A stretch of DNA of 64,000 nucleotides from Aquatica leii (GCA_035610365.1 CM069432.1:74590520-74654519), one strand, 5' to 3'. Shown: positions 45,596 through 56,370, counted from the first letter of the stretch. Numbers and translations are program-made. The notes: generated from the sequence alone by a model not told the origin.

Positions 45596-46612
45596 TTAAT
45601 CATTTGCACACTTAACATAACAAGCTCTTATTTTCCCATCGCGACCCGGTATCACATTAGTCACTACACCCATTTTCCATAAAAGACGTCTAGAATCAAC
45701 CCCGTGAATCATCACGACGTCACCCACTTTAATGTTACACTCACGTACGTTCACGTTGTGATGAGCATGTCGTAATAATTGCAGGTACTCGGTACTCCAT
45801 CGTTTCCAAAAGTAAACCATTGCGCGCTGTCGTTGTCGCCATTGTTGTCGTAAAAAATCCCCACTAGACGGTTTTGATATCGTTGGAATGGTCATCGCTG
45901 CAGGTCCTACAAGAAAATGTGCAGGCGTTAACGGCGGTGCCTCGAAAGGATCAGATCCAACGTAAGTTAATGGTCGAGCGTTAACAGTAGCCTCTACTTC
46001 TGTTAACACAGTTGCTAACTCATCTCGATTTAAAATTTGTCGTCCAATCGTAGCTTTCAAGCAGTCTTTAACAATCTTTACTAATCTTTCATAAAAACCA
46101 CCTAACCAACTCGCACGTTCTACAATCAATTTCCGCTGAAGTCTGTAACTAGAGCAAAATTCAGCTAACTCTACACTATTCAATAAATCGTTAAGAGCTC
46201 TAAACTCCACAGAAAGTCTTTTAAATGTTTTAAAATTGTCGGAATAAATAATTTTCGGTATTCCGCGTCGCGCAAAAAACCGTTTTAATGCTAAAACAGT
46301 AGCCGAAACGTCCATAAAAAGTACCATTTCTAAATGAAGCGCCCTTGTCACGGCACATGTCAATAAAAATATATAAGCTTTATGTTGCTTGTTATTTTCT
46401 TTAAAATACAATGGGCCCGCAAAATCTAATCCTGTTACTTCAAATGGTTTGGTTTGCATTATTCTTTCCTTCGGTAACGATGCAAAGGGCATTGAAGCTG
46501 CTTTAACTTTTAGTTGTTTACAAACAAAACATTTTCCTAAATAAGTCTTGATAACTTGTCTCGCTCGGACAATCCAAAATCGCTTTCTTACTTCGCACAA
46601 TGTGGCATTCAC
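45596..46612 (-). CDS. BEL/Pao integrase (polyprotein C-terminus)
   Basis: 338 codons. C28 and C31 (KCFVC) complete the HHCC zinc domain started in the preceding frame. The catalytic triad is intact: D63 (VTGLDFAGPL), D125 (IIYSDNFKTF) and E175 (GGFYERLV). Then follow EATVNARPLTYVG, PAHFLVGPA, and WKRWSTEYLQLLRHAHHN near the end, with an SH3-like GDVVMIHG. It is in the same frame as the upstream RT/RNase H piece but separated by one TAA at about 46630-46628. Enzyme: joins the cDNA ends to host DNA in the nucleus. Confidence 0.9.
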   Translation of the reverse strand: MNATLCEVRKRFWIVRARQVIKTYLGKCFVCKQLKVKAASMPFASLPKERIMQTKPFEVTGLDFAGPLYFKENNKQHKAYIFLLTCAVTRALHLEMVLFMDVSATVLALKRFFARRGIPKIIYSDNFKTFKRLSVEFRALNDLLNSVELAEFCSSYRLQRKLIVERASWLGGFYERLVKIVKDCLKATIGRQILNRDELATVLTEVEATVNARPLTYVGSDPFEAPPLTPAHFLVGPAAMTIPTISKPSSGDFLRQQWRQRQRAMVYFWKRWSTEYLQLLRHAHHNVNVRECNIKVGDVVMIHGVDSRRLLWKMGVVTNVIPGRDGKIRACYVKCAND

Positions 46613-46630
46613 TCCGCTATGATGTAATCT

Positions 46631-48388
46631 TTAATGCGTTTTAAGAATAATTAATTTGCTTAAATATGCCTTCTTTGGTAACAATATTGGATGTTTAACC
46701 TCAAACTGCATTGGCAAGTTTTGTAAACGTCCTCCAATTCTCATTAGGCCTCTTTCGTCTAGAAACGGACACAATGTAATAATTTTAGAATCTCGTTTCA
46801 ACACTCTCCGTTTACTTAAACTGTCAATTTCATCATAATACGCACTGTATTGAGCGTCCTTTATCAACATTATATCTGCGTTTTCAATTTCATTTACACT
46901 GATGCTTCCGATAAACTTATTGTCTTTGTTGCGCACGTTGTTTAAAAACCGTAACACATATGCCGATACTCTTAGTAAACGATCAAGTGAACTAAATCTT
47001 TCACTTTCAACAAAACAGCGGCTGTTGATAACATTCTCGTTTACTTCGTTAATTAAACAATTATTTAACAAACGCGCAATTAAAACCGTTTCTGCAGGCC
47101 ACTTTTTTTCCCTTTCTTTCAGCCATTTTGGACTTTGCAGCCATTCTAAAGAATTCAATAAATCTTGAGAAGTAATTCCTCTTGTAAGCTTATCTGCTGG
47201 ATTGTCTCTTCCCGGACAATAACGCCATTCGCAGTTATCCTTAGATAGGGTTTGTATTTCCTTAACTCGGTTTGCTACATAAGGTTTCCATTTATCTGCT
47301 TCACCCCGTATCCAGTAGAGAGCAATTTGCGAATCGCACCAACACACTGTTTTAGTAATCGTTATGTATAAGTTTTTACGTAAATAATTTATTAATCGAG
47401 CCGCTAATAGAGCAGCGGTAAGCTCTAGCCGCGGTAATGTCATTGCCTTATCACTATTTTCTTTTAAAGGTGTAACTCGGTTTTTCGCACAGATCAGCTC
47501 GGCATCCACATGACAGTACATATCTTCGTACCGTATGTATGCTGCTATGCCATACGCTAATAAACTAGCGTCTGAAAATATGTGAAGTTGGCACTCACGT
47601 GTTTGTTCACTTTTAAAAACGCATCGTGGCACCGAAAAGTTGTTAAGATGTGTTAATTGACATACCCAATTTTGCCACTCACTTGCTAGTTCAGATGGAA
47701 GTAAATCATCCCATCCTAATTTTAATTTCCACACACGTTGAAACAGTATTTTAAATTTTATGCTAAATGGTCCGATCAACCCTAACGGGTCGTACACCCG
47801 CGCTATAGTTTGCAACAAGTTTCGCTTAGTCGCAATACGTACCGAATTCACATAATCGATTACATTTGTTAAATCAACACTTAGCCTATCCTCTAAATTA
47901 CACCATAATAATCCTAAAACTTTATGTTGTTTTTCCGATATCCCGTCACTTGCACTAATACCACTAATAACCCATTTACGCAGATTCATTGATGCATCGT
48001 AAAAAATGTCGGTAGAAAAGTTCATTAAATATTTCGCTTGCTCTAGATTGTTCACACTTACAACTAAGTCGTCCACATAAAATCCACGTTTCAATAATTC
48101 TACCGTTTTTGAATCCTTTTCCTGGTTATGAACTAAATGTTTTTTAATAGCAACACTTAATAAAAATGGGCTACACGTAACACCAAACGTAACACGCGTC
48201 ATTCGATATGTTTGAATCTTGCTTTCACTATCGTACCATAAAAATTGATGAGCATCTCTATCTTCATCCTCTAACAAGATTTGCAAAAAAGCCTTCTCGA
48301 TATCCGCCGTTATACCTATAGTACCTAACCTAAATCTTAATAAAACACTTAACAACTCCGGATTTAAATTAGGTCCTTTATCCAACAC
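46631..48388 (-). CDS. BEL/Pao reverse transcriptase, RNase H and integrase start
   Basis: 585 codons. RT: ADIEKAFLQ (D29), YRMTRVTFGVTCSPF and FYVDDLVV (YVDD at 104-107), then MNLRKWVISG and RVYDPLGLIGPF. RNase H: LHIFSDASLLAYG (D273), TLPRLELTAALL (E322), WCDSQIALYWI (D352) and GRDNPADKLTRG (D399). The end reads RIGGRLQNLPMQFEVKHPIL and LKTH, the His part of the integrase zinc domain. All polymerase and RNase H carboxylates are present. A TGA just before this frame (GPG-stop-KSLNDV, about 48403-48401) breaks the link to the protease. Confidence 0.92.
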   Translation of the reverse strand: MLDKGPNLNPELLSVLLRFRLGTIGITADIEKAFLQILLEDEDRDAHQFLWYDSESKIQTYRMTRVTFGVTCSPFLLSVAIKKHLVHNQEKDSKTVELLKRGFYVDDLVVSVNNLEQAKYLMNFSTDIFYDASMNLRKWVISGISASDGISEKQHKVLGLLWCNLEDRLSVDLTNVIDYVNSVRIATKRNLLQTIARVYDPLGLIGPFSIKFKILFQRVWKLKLGWDDLLPSELASEWQNWVCQLTHLNNFSVPRCVFKSEQTRECQLHIFSDASLLAYGIAAYIRYEDMYCHVDAELICAKNRVTPLKENSDKAMTLPRLELTAALLAARLINYLRKNLYITITKTVCWCDSQIALYWIRGEADKWKPYVANRVKEIQTLSKDNCEWRYCPGRDNPADKLTRGITSQDLLNSLEWLQSPKWLKEREKKWPAETVLIARLLNNCLINEVNENVINSRCFVESERFSSLDRLLRVSAYVLRFLNNVRNKDNKFIGSISVNEIENADIMLIKDAQYSAYYDEIDSLSKRRVLKRDSKIITLCPFLDERGLMRIGGRLQNLPMQFEVKHPILLPKKAYLSKLIILKTH

Positions 48389-48403
48389 ATCGTTTAGAGA
48401 TTT

Positions 48404-49696
48404 TCATCCTGGTCCATGCGAACTACCATCATAAACAACTCTCAATTTGGTTGTTTCCTTATCATCGCGATAAACGGGTCGATGCGGCATATAGTACACT
48501 CGTCCATTTACACCAATGTTATTATTGTCCACAACTTCTGCATAATTGTCGTTAATCAAAGCATTAATTGCATTATTATATTCGGCTAACTTAACACTAC
48601 GTTCTAATCTAAACTTAAGTTTTTCTGCGCGTACATAAGCACCAACATAGTTATTATCTTCAATAACATTTTCGTTCTTCCACGGTAATTTTACTTTATA
48701 TCGTTTGCCGCACTTAGTAACCGACGATTCTAAGAAATTGTTTACGTAATTATTTCGTTCATCATTGTCAGCACTTATACCTATTGCTTCCAAATCCCAT
48801 AATTGCTGCGTTACTTGTTCTTCTTCTATCGCCGATGCATGTAAGACAGCTCGAACATTAGCTGTAACACATGTGATGTCGACAGGAACAGGACCATGCA
48901 ACGTAAATCCAAACTTAGTATTTATTGCCATCAAACAGTCACTCAAACGTTTATTTTCACCCGTTACCACATTCCAATAATAATCTGCTCCTATTAAAAT
49001 ACTAATTCCATCTTCAAGTACAAAGTCTTCTGGAATAAAATCAGCAAACTGCAGTTTTGGAAGTTCCTTTAACATAACTTCGTTCGGTATTTTTAAAAGA
49101 TCCATACATATATCCGGTACTTCCGCTGCTGCAATGGTTATTGGTTCATTTTCATTTTGACCCTTTAGTTGAATTTGTACGCAATTACAAATCCTTGACG
49201 GTGCGGGATGATTATTTCCAAAGGCTCCGATTATGATTCGATGTTGACCAACAACAGGCAACTGCAACTTTCTTGATAAGAATTCTTTAATAAAAGTTAG
49301 TTGACTTCCACCATCAATAACTAAAAGAGTTAATGTCATATTGTTGGTGTCTATTCCGGCAAATACACATGCTGTTTGTAACAAAACGTTTTTATGCATA
49401 TTTGTCATTAAGCTGTATACAGAGGTCGAAGTACTTGGGTTCGAGTTAGCAGCCGTTGTAACTGCAGGGGGTGTTATTACTTTAATTCTTTTTAACCATT
49501 CGGGATCGCACATTGAAGTTGCATGCCGGCCTTTGCATTTACTGCACACAATAAACTTATTAAAACATCTTTTTGAATTATGTTTTTCTCCGGTACATCG
49601 ATAACAACGGTAGGCAGCCTTTAGCATTTCTTTCTTTGTAACTAGTGGTATATTTGAATCGCAAATTGCTGTTTTGTGAGGTTCTCCGCAAAACAA
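48404..49696 (-). CDS. BEL/Pao gag zinc knuckles, protease and RT N-terminus
   Basis: 430 codons, and the frame is open slightly upstream (KKQGCLFCGEPHK). Three zinc knuckles: C..CGEPHKTAIC, CYRCTGEKHNSKRC and CSKCKGRHATSMC, which bind element RNA. The protease active site reads VIDGGSQLTFI (D128; DGG in place of DSG). Then LPVVGQHRIIIGAFG, ISILIGADYYW, INTKFGFTLHGPV and, near the end, YYMPHRPVYRDDKETTKLRV, VVYDGSSHGPG (RT start). It lies in the same frame as the two downstream pieces. Confidence 0.88.
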   Translation of the reverse strand: MFCGEPHKTAICDSNIPLVTKKEMLKAAYRCYRCTGEKHNSKRCFNKFIVCSKCKGRHATSMCDPEWLKRIKVITPPAVTTAANSNPSTSTSVYSLMTNMHKNVLLQTACVFAGIDTNNMTLTLLVIDGGSQLTFIKEFLSRKLQLPVVGQHRIIIGAFGNNHPAPSRICNCVQIQLKGQNENEPITIAAAEVPDICMDLLKIPNEVMLKELPKLQFADFIPEDFVLEDGISILIGADYYWNVVTGENKRLSDCLMAINTKFGFTLHGPVPVDITCVTANVRAVLHASAIEEEQVTQQLWDLEAIGISADNDERNNYVNNFLESSVTKCGKRYKVKLPWKNENVIEDNNYVGAYVRAEKLKFRLERSVKLAEYNNAINALINDNYAEVVDNNNIGVNGRVYYMPHRPVYRDDKETTKLRVVYDGSSHGPG

Positions 49697-49709
49697 ACAA
49701 CCCTGTTTC

Positions 49710-50315
49710 TTAGTATCGGCACAGAATAATAAACGTATCGGTAGTTAACGGGCTAGTTGCAGTACCATTACGCTTATGCATTTTATGACTGACTTCCTCC
49801 CTTTTCTTCTCAAATTGACATTTTGTCGGTATTATTGCTTCTTCTAAAGCGCCAAGTTCGTTTTTAATAAATTTTAACAAAGCGTCTACCTGCAAATCCG
49901 ACTCTTCTTTGGCGGTACTTGCGGTGTTTTCATCTACACTTAGGTTACTAATCTCTAGAGCGGTTTCTTTGTGTTTTTCTAGTCGGAAAAAACCCAAACG
50001 TAGTTCCGTTGGTAACGGTTTTAATAAATTAGATTTCAATATGACATTATATCTATCAGCACGCACGTTAAGGATTTTTAAACTTCTGATTGTAGACGTC
50101 ACTACGTTATAGTTTCGTTTTAAAGTGTCTATATCACTTCGCGACCGCACTTGATCTAAGTTCATTAAAGTATCAAAATACTGATTAACTAATTTTTCAC
50201 TATTTCCGTATTGTTCTTTAAGTACATTCAACGCTTCTTCGTAGAAGGCTCCGGAAGGTGGAAAACCTTCGATGCTGTCGGCGGCTTTTCCTTGAACACA
50301 CATCTTGAGATACAT
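49710..50315 (-). pseudogene. BEL/Pao gag, middle part
   Basis: 201 codons: YLKMCVQGKAADSIEGFPPS, YEEALNVLKEQYGNSEKLVN, LKPLPTELRLGFFRLEK. This is the retrotransposon gag (DUF1759-type) region of BEL/Pao elements. It is in the same frame as the upstream gag piece, separated by one TAA (NNA-stop-LTNGDKF) near 50336-50334. A frame change near 49720 disconnects it from the zinc knuckles. Confidence 0.82.
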
Positions 50316-50336
50316 AAATTTATCTCCGTTAGTTAG

Positions 50337-50804
50337 TTACGCGTTATTATCCACAGAACACTGAAATTGTTCCCAAAAATGTAACCAACATTTAAGATTG
50401 CCGTCGAACTTGGCCAATTCAAGACGTTGTAACTTAACCAATGGTCCGTTTTGCGATGGTACGGTATAGAGTACTGCGTTATCTACACTCGTTCTATTAA
50501 TTTCGTTGAACGAGGTCGTTTCTTTCTCTAACCTATTCTTACGAAACTGCAAACGTGCCAAAAGAGTTAAACCAGTTTCTTCATATTCGGCAATCTTCAA
50601 TAATTCTTCTTCTAGGTTTTCGTTTTCATTTAGTAAGTGTTCCATATTTCGATCGGCTTCTTTTAAGTTAGCTGTAACTAGCTCAAGCTTAGAAATCGAA
50701 GCACAAATCTCTTCTAAATTACGTTCGTTATGTAAAACACTCACAATACTATTCACAGTTTTTGTAAATTGCGTTCTAGCGACGTTCCGTTTTACGCGTT
50801 CCAT
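50337..50804 (-). CDS. BEL/Pao gag N-terminus
   Basis: 155 codons starting with ATG at 50804-50802 (MERVKRNVARTQF), about 110 bases inside the 5' LTR. Residues 40-100 look like a coiled coil (ENENLEEELLKIAEYEETGL). The end reads QRLELAKFDGNLKCWLHFWE, the conserved L..F.G....W..FW block. In BEL elements this part forms the capsid precursor. It is ended by the nonsense codon described for the next piece. Confidence 0.85.
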   Translation of the reverse strand: MERVKRNVARTQFTKTVNSIVSVLHNERNLEEICASISKLELVTANLKEADRNMEHLLNENENLEEELLKIAEYEETGLTLLARLQFRKNRLEKETTSFNEINRTSVDNAVLYTVPSQNGPLVKLQRLELAKFDGNLKCWLHFWEQFQCSVDNNA

Positions 50805-50895
50805 TATGAGTCTTAAAATTAGTTGTTACCGTTATATATAACAAATGTACTATTCGAATTACGTTATGATACCACTATATCGTTAAACAACTCCG

Positions 50896-50916
50896 TCTCG
50901 GGTTTCGACACCAAAA
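50896..50916 (-). promoter_or_regulatory. Primer-binding site region of BEL element
   Basis: Immediately after the 5' LTR the minus strand reads TTTTGGTGTCGAAACCCGAG. TGG pairs with a tRNA 3' CCA end; which tRNA cannot be told from the sequence alone. Confidence 0.6.
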
Positions 50917-51090
50917 TGTAAAAGAATTACACAAGACCGGTTGGAGTAGTAATGTTATTTATTTAAATAGCTACAACTTGCTTCTTACACCCTAACTTAA
51001 GAACTAACGTTTGTACATTTATGAAACAGGTAAATTTACCCCACGCCTATTTATGGTGGGTTATTTACAAATTAAAGGAAATTTTCCACA
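50917..51090 (-). repeat. BEL element 5' LTR
   Basis: Same length and edges as 45352-45525. Differences seen by eye: ACACAAG/ACAAAAG, AATGTTATT/AATGGTATT, AACAGGT/AACAAGT. Confidence 0.95.
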
Positions 51091-51095
51091 TGCGT

Positions 51096-52000
51096 ATTAG
51101 AAGAAGGTGTACAAATAGCCAGTTTCGTACACCAGTTTATGCTATTATGTACTTAAGTTTTTAAGTTTCGATTTAGTCTTTAAGCATATTTTCCCTTACA
51201 ATTAGTTAACTTAAAAAAGGGCTTATTTCTATTCTGATTTTCTGTACTTGTCGCTGATTTTGTTATTTATTAGGTAAACTAAAATGTATGATTTTTTTAT
51301 TTTTCATGAATCCACTGATAAAAGAATTTATTTGAAAATAATAATAAACACAGGATTTGCTTTATACGAATATTAGATATTCAATCTGTGCTTCCTAATT
51401 GCATTTTAGTGGTTTATATTACAATGTAATACCTAACCTAATCTTTGATATTTATCAAGATATTTAAAAAAAAATGGACTGTAAAGTAACCACATTTTTA
51501 GACGCTGTTTCTTTACATTATAAAAATATCTAAATATAAATATCTGTTAATGATTAGGCATAAATTATTATCATTAGATGTTCAATTATAGCATCTATAG
51601 AATGTGAAAGTAAATATCATTATCAAAACTTGAGGAATGTCAACAAATCTTTATTTTATGTCCACTATTAAATGAACTTAATGCTGCTATTACCTTACTC
51701 GTTGTTTTTTTTTATTACCATGTCTTTCTTAGCTTGCTTTCTTGTTTGTTTGTTTGATTGTTTGTTCGCAAAATTTCAAATTTTGTAATTGATTTTTCGA
51801 CCACTTCTACTGCACTAATCAAGCTAGAATTTTTAGGACATGTGCATTATCAATGACACTATTCAAGCATCAAAAATATAAAACTCTTGCCATAACTTGA
51901 GGATTTCTGATCTGTAACAGTTGTGTAAGCTATGTAAGTCGGGCAAGTTTTTAAACTGTTTGTTTAAAACGTTATTAAAATGGATTACCATAAAACTAAA
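51096..52000. other. AT-rich DNA without recognised feature
   Basis: No gene supported. Confidence 0.4.
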
Positions 52001-52004
52001 AAGT

Positions 52005-52185
52005 AGAAAATAAATACTTTATAAAATAAGTTCTTTAAAAAAACACGTTTTTCCCGTGGACTAAAAAGTAGAAAATAACTTATTCAACTTAAAACGTGGG
52101 CGCATTTAAATGTATTTTCTTAAATTATATAAGTTCTTATAAATGCGTCCTCGTTTTAAGTTATTATAAAGTATTTTTTTTACAA
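52005..52185. repeat. Foldback repeat (nested inverted arms)
   Basis: The outer arms AAATACTTTATAA (about 52012) and TTATAAAGTATTT (about 52164) are exact reverse complements. The inner arms ACTTAAAACGTGGGCGCATT (about 52087) and AATGCGTCCTCGTTTTAAGT (about 52142) pair with two mismatches. The left half also repeats ACTAAAAAGTAGAAAATAA twice. Possibly a MITE; ends not defined. Confidence 0.7.
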
Positions 52186-52677
52186 TTTAATAATGCAGAT
52201 ACATAATATTAAACATACTAAAGCGTTCCCGGGGTATTTGAAAATTTGGAGCAGATTGTTATAAAATATAGAATGTTCTACATCAGATAAAGTAAAAAAA
52301 TAAAAAGTATCCGAAGATGTTTAAAGTTTAATCTAGTCAGAAGTATGAAAATGTAAGAATTGTCGGTCTAAATAAATGAGCTAACGTGAGTGCCAGTAAA
52401 ATTAAATACCAGCTTAATTACGTGTAAATAGTCAGTTTAAATAAATAAATTTTAAAATCGTTAAATTGGTATCAGGTGTCGGGTTGCGATCTTAACGTGT
52501 AAATAAACATGTGATTAATACAAGATTCGTGTGTTTTTATAAGCCGCATGTAGTTATAACAATTCGTTGTTGTTTATTAAACCTTTTTTTTATCGGTACA
52601 TATAATTTGGACCTTTAATAAGAAATAATCGTTCGTTCTTAATATGCTAAAAATAAAAATACATAATAAGTGAACGA
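52186..52677. other. AT-rich DNA without recognised feature
   Basis: No gene supported. Confidence 0.4.
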
Positions 52678-52962
52678 ATGATAACGGCAAAGAAACTTTT
52701 TGATGAAAAATTCGCGAATATGAAAAGAGAACTAAAAGAACATGATCTAGAAATAAGTGGTTCTAAAATTGTGCTACAACAACGGCATCGCAAAGATTTT
52801 GAAGAAGACGGAATAGACGTTGATTCATATTTGTTTGGAGTTCTCAAAGTAATGGATTTTAGTAACCTTATTAGAAAAATTGATAACAATTCAAACAAAA
52901 TTGAAGAAGATTCTAAAAAAATAGAAAACAAATTACTAAAAAAATTGAAAGCAACTGCTTGA
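52678..52962 (+). CDS. Unrecognised 94-codon charged frame
   Basis: Starts ATG at 52678, ends TGA. Lys/Glu-rich with two helical stretches (FDEKFANMKRELKEHDLE and IRKIDNNSNKIEEDSKKIEN) suggesting coiled coil, and a central ILQQRHRKDFEEDGIDVD-like acidic motif. I do not recognise a family. It might be a piece of a retroelement gag/ORF1 or a chance frame; AT-rich codon use is like its surroundings. Confidence 0.3.
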   Translation: MITAKKLFDEKFANMKRELKEHDLEISGSKIVLQQRHRKDFEEDGIDVDSYLFGVLKVMDFSNLIRKIDNNSNKIEEDSKKIENKLLKKLKATA

Positions 52963-52969
52963 AGAAAAA

Positions 52970-53514
52970 ATAAATTAAATTAATTGTCACGATGAAGGAA
53001 GCGCGACGATCATAGGGAAGAAAACGCTAACAATTTTAAAGTTGTACCTACAATTTTGATTGTATAGTTTCATAGTCAACCTACCACAAACAATTTAAAG
53101 CTGCAGCTGTAACTAATGCTGGGAGCGATAAACAGAAAACGACGTTTTAATAGTGGTCTTACGTGTAGAAGCGCTTCAAATTTTACAAACTGTTCTTGAT
53201 CACTTTTAAGGAAATTACGAACTCTTAATTTAACGTTTAGAAATGAGATATGGAAATGCTCATCTTCAACAAGTTGAGTTCAGCAAACTCGTTTCTTGTA
53301 CTATTTGATGCTTTTTTAATAAAAGTTCTGCTAAACCTAGTTGCCTATTGTATTTCGAAATATCAGATAGTTAGCAAGTATAAGAATAATAATGAAAAAT
53401 ATTTTTATAAATGTTTTGAAACTTGGAACGTAATTTATAATTCAACCGGCTATAGCACCAATAATGGTAATAATATACCAACAATAACATAAAACAAAAG
53501 CAATATATTTATAA
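52970..53514. other. AT-rich DNA without recognised feature
   Basis: The frame at 53250-53492 shows no motif. Confidence 0.4.
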
Positions 53515-53640
53515 AAAATGTTCGAAATGTTGACCCTCCATTTCGAGACACTTACATATTGTTTTTTGAAAACTTTTGCTAACTCTGGGCAACATTTGCG
53601 CAGTTACAGTCTCTTATGCGTCTTTTCATATCGTGTGTTG
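53515..53640 (-). pseudogene. Mariner-like transposase C-terminus
   Basis: Minus-strand reading ends FQKTICKCLEMEGQHFEHFL followed by a stop. A C....G.HFEHLL ending is characteristic of one insect mariner-like transposase family, apparently the same broad group as the fragment at 41722-41900. Only about 40 residues remain. Confidence 0.55.
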
Positions 53641-53644
53641 TTAT

Positions 53645-53686
53645 CAAACAAGTTTTGAATGAATAATCCCATTCAAAACTTGTTTG
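53645..53686. repeat. Perfect 17-bp hairpin
   Basis: CAAACAAGTTTTGAATG at 53645-53661 and its exact reverse complement at 53670-53686, with an 8-base loop AATAATCC. It lies directly upstream, in minus sense, of the mariner-like fragment. Confidence 0.92.
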
Positions 53687-53699
53687 TAAAATTTTTAAA

Positions 53700-55034
53700 T
53701 GTGTTTAAGCAAGCGCATGGTTGCTTTATTTGGTATTTCTTTCTAACCTAATGGTTGTTATGACGAATACTTTCAAACGTGTAGTGTAATTCTTAATTCA
53801 GATAACTAATGTACGTGCTCGCTTTACATGATGAAATCCTACATGTAAGAAGGAAACGGCAATAGTGTATATATGTCGGTGTTAAATAAAGCGCTAATCC
53901 GAAACTGAAAATGTTAAATTTTACAGACTATAGTATTCGATAGTAATTAAAAAGTGCATTTCTTGATAAATTATTAAATATGGCATTCTATTTATATTAA
54001 TCTAGCTATAACCACTTAAATCTTTTAATTGAAAAGTTTTTATTTAGCTTAGATACTTTTTAAGTATCTCAAATATGAAAAGTAAGTTATATTTTGACAA
54101 AATTCAAATTATTTAAAAAATGTAATAATATACAAGAGGTTTCCCTTAAAATACACAACTTTGGTATTTTTAAGGCTTTTACAACACTCTGCATAATGAA
54201 AATAATTTAAAAAAGTAACCATAACAAACGTTTACATATATATCTAAAAAGTAAAATGTTTTGAAAGTCAAGTATTTTGACCATAATATTCCATACCATA
54301 TAGCGTGAATAATATAATGTAGTACTCTACTACTACTACCGGAGTAAAAAGTTCTGACCCCTGCTTTGCACTAAAAATGGATAGATAAATAATTTAATTT
54401 TGTATAACATATTATTATTTTAAAGTTATAAGCTTTATAGTGTGTTTGTTTTATGCAGATATTTACAAAAAGAGGCACATTTTATAAACAGCAATACGCA
54501 CAACGACAAATACAATTTTTTTTCTCATAAAATATTTGCACAAATTTAATGCTACTTTGACTGTAGATGCCTATGTATTTTTTCTCCCAAATTTTGAAAT
54601 GTTTGGATTATTTTAAGTATAAAAGTAAAGTATAACTTCGTTACTATAACAAAGATTTTTAAATAAATTTAACATGTCAATAGAAAACTACAGTAGTTTA
54701 TTATTTTGCAATCAAATAAACAAAAATTTTGATTATTAAGAGTTTGAAAATATTGAAGTGCAACAGGCTTGATATTCAGCGGGCTGCAGAGAAAAGAGGT
54801 AACGTAATGTTTTTGTCCTCGTGTGATGTCAAGCGGCAACCGCCAACCAAGATAATATAAGTATTTTTCAATTTATTAATTGGAAATGAATAGTTTTTCA
54901 ATACTTTGATAATAATAATATTTATTAGTTTTATGTATTAATATAAATAAAAAAATAGTGAAAAAAATAAACCGCAAAAACCTTTTTTAGTTACAGTTCT
55001 TGTATAAATAGGAATTTTTAAATGAAAAATAATA

Positions 55035-55073
<39 letters not shown>

Positions 55074-55190
55074 CTTAACTTTAAAACGAATAAGTGCAAT
55101 ATATCTCATATTTCTGTCTAGTTCAAACAACTTGTACTGACTGTAAGAAATTTTTTTTAAAATAAAAAACAATGGTTTAGTAGAAATAAT
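53700..55190. other. AT-rich DNA without gene
   Basis: Nothing supported apart from the AAT microsatellite at 55027-55072. Confidence 0.4.
55027..55072. repeat. AAT/TAA microsatellite
   Basis: About 14 consecutive AAT triplets with one interruption (AATAATAGTAATAATAAT). Translated on the minus strand it makes an artefactual poly-Tyr frame. Confidence 0.95.
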
Positions 55191-55194
55191 AATA

Positions 55195-56370
55195 AAATGA
55201 CAAAACGTACTGCCGTGGGAATAAGTGAAAGCATTGTTAAAAGAGTATTACGTGAGCAACGAACAATTGGTGCAGTGTCTGGATCAAAACCCCGAAGTGG
55301 TAGAAAAAAATTGATATTGACGATTTCTTAAAAGGCATTATCAGAACACATATCTTTTAATTTTATATGGAGAAAAGTTTTGAGATTTTGTAAAATTACA
55401 TCAATGATTCAACGACCACCTTTCTGATTTTTCTCAGGTTTGTACTTCTATTTTACAACACTGATGAAAGCAATAAATTTTCCCTATCAAAAATTATAAA
55501 ATAAACATATTCTTATGGAAGAAAATAATATAGTTGCCAAAAGATCACAATATTTGTACTCCGCGTATTTTATACCAACGAGACATTCCAGAAAATTTGG
55601 TTGAGGCGAAGCAGTTACACTACAGATTTGTGCCAATTTTGATGAATATAGAGGAACTATTCAAGAAGTTAATGGGTTTAGAGGTGAAATCTTACGACCT
55701 CCCGGTTCAGGACAAGGAGTGATCATATTACATATTCGTAGCGACAATGAATTTTTGGAAGGGTGTATAAAATGCTTTATTGGTAATACGGGGTTTTGCT
55801 GATTACCACGACAAAATGAATAAACAGCACTATGAAGAATGAATTGGATTTGTATTTACATCTATTCCTGATAAGTCATTGATTGTAATAGACCAAGCAT
55901 CTTATGATATTATGATGTTAGATCTTTAATTTCGCAATCCCACGACTTCATAGAAAAAAGTTAACATTATTTAATGGATTCAAAATAGTTAAATATTAAC
56001 TGTAGGCGTTGCCGAATTTAATTCATTAACGAGTCCTGTACTTTTAGAGTTACACCGACAACATCATTCCGAAAAAAGATATTTGATGTAAAATATTTCA
56101 AAAGATTTGAGAAAAGATAATGTAAAATTTCTATGGGTTTCAGTGGCACACTGTAAGTTTAAGCCTATAGAACCGATATGGGCTTACGTTAAAGTACGGT
56201 AGCAAAATTAAATTCTATTTTCACAATATGTTATGGATCTTTGCAAATAAACATTGGAAAATATCTCTGAAACCGTTTGGTCCAATTGTGTAAAGAAGAT
56301 AAAAAAAAGATGATTTATTAGATATTGCGTTATAGCCTTTAATTATCAATTTACAAGATGATGATTACGA
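55195..56370 (+). pseudogene. Second DDE_3-type transposase fossil
   Basis: About 55199-55320 reads KRTAVGISESIVKRVLREQR then SGSKPRSGRKK, an HTH N-terminus. About 55855-55915 reads IPDKSLIVIDQASYDIM, the second acidic block. About 56130-56200 reads FLWVSVAHCKFKPIEPIWAY, the Y/H-C-x-x-x-P-I-E block. The spacing parallels 3110-4150, so both belong to one broad family. Stops are abundant and several blocks are missing. Confidence 0.68.

Larger units (their letters stand above)
45352..51090 (-). mobile_element. BEL/Pao LTR retrotransposon, full length
   Basis: 5739 bp between 174-bp LTRs (45352-45525, 50917-51090) that differ at only three positions that I can see. A 5-bp duplication TGCGT flanks it (45347-45351, 51091-51095). 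Minus-strand coding order gag, zinc knuckles, protease, RT, RNase H, integrase, in one presumed polyprotein interrupted by three nonsense codons and one frameshift. LTR similarity and few lesions point to a recent insertion. It is the youngest-looking retroelement in the window. Confidence 0.96.

Noticed and set aside
54987..55172. Poly-Tyr frame
   Set aside because: Translation of the AAT microsatellite.
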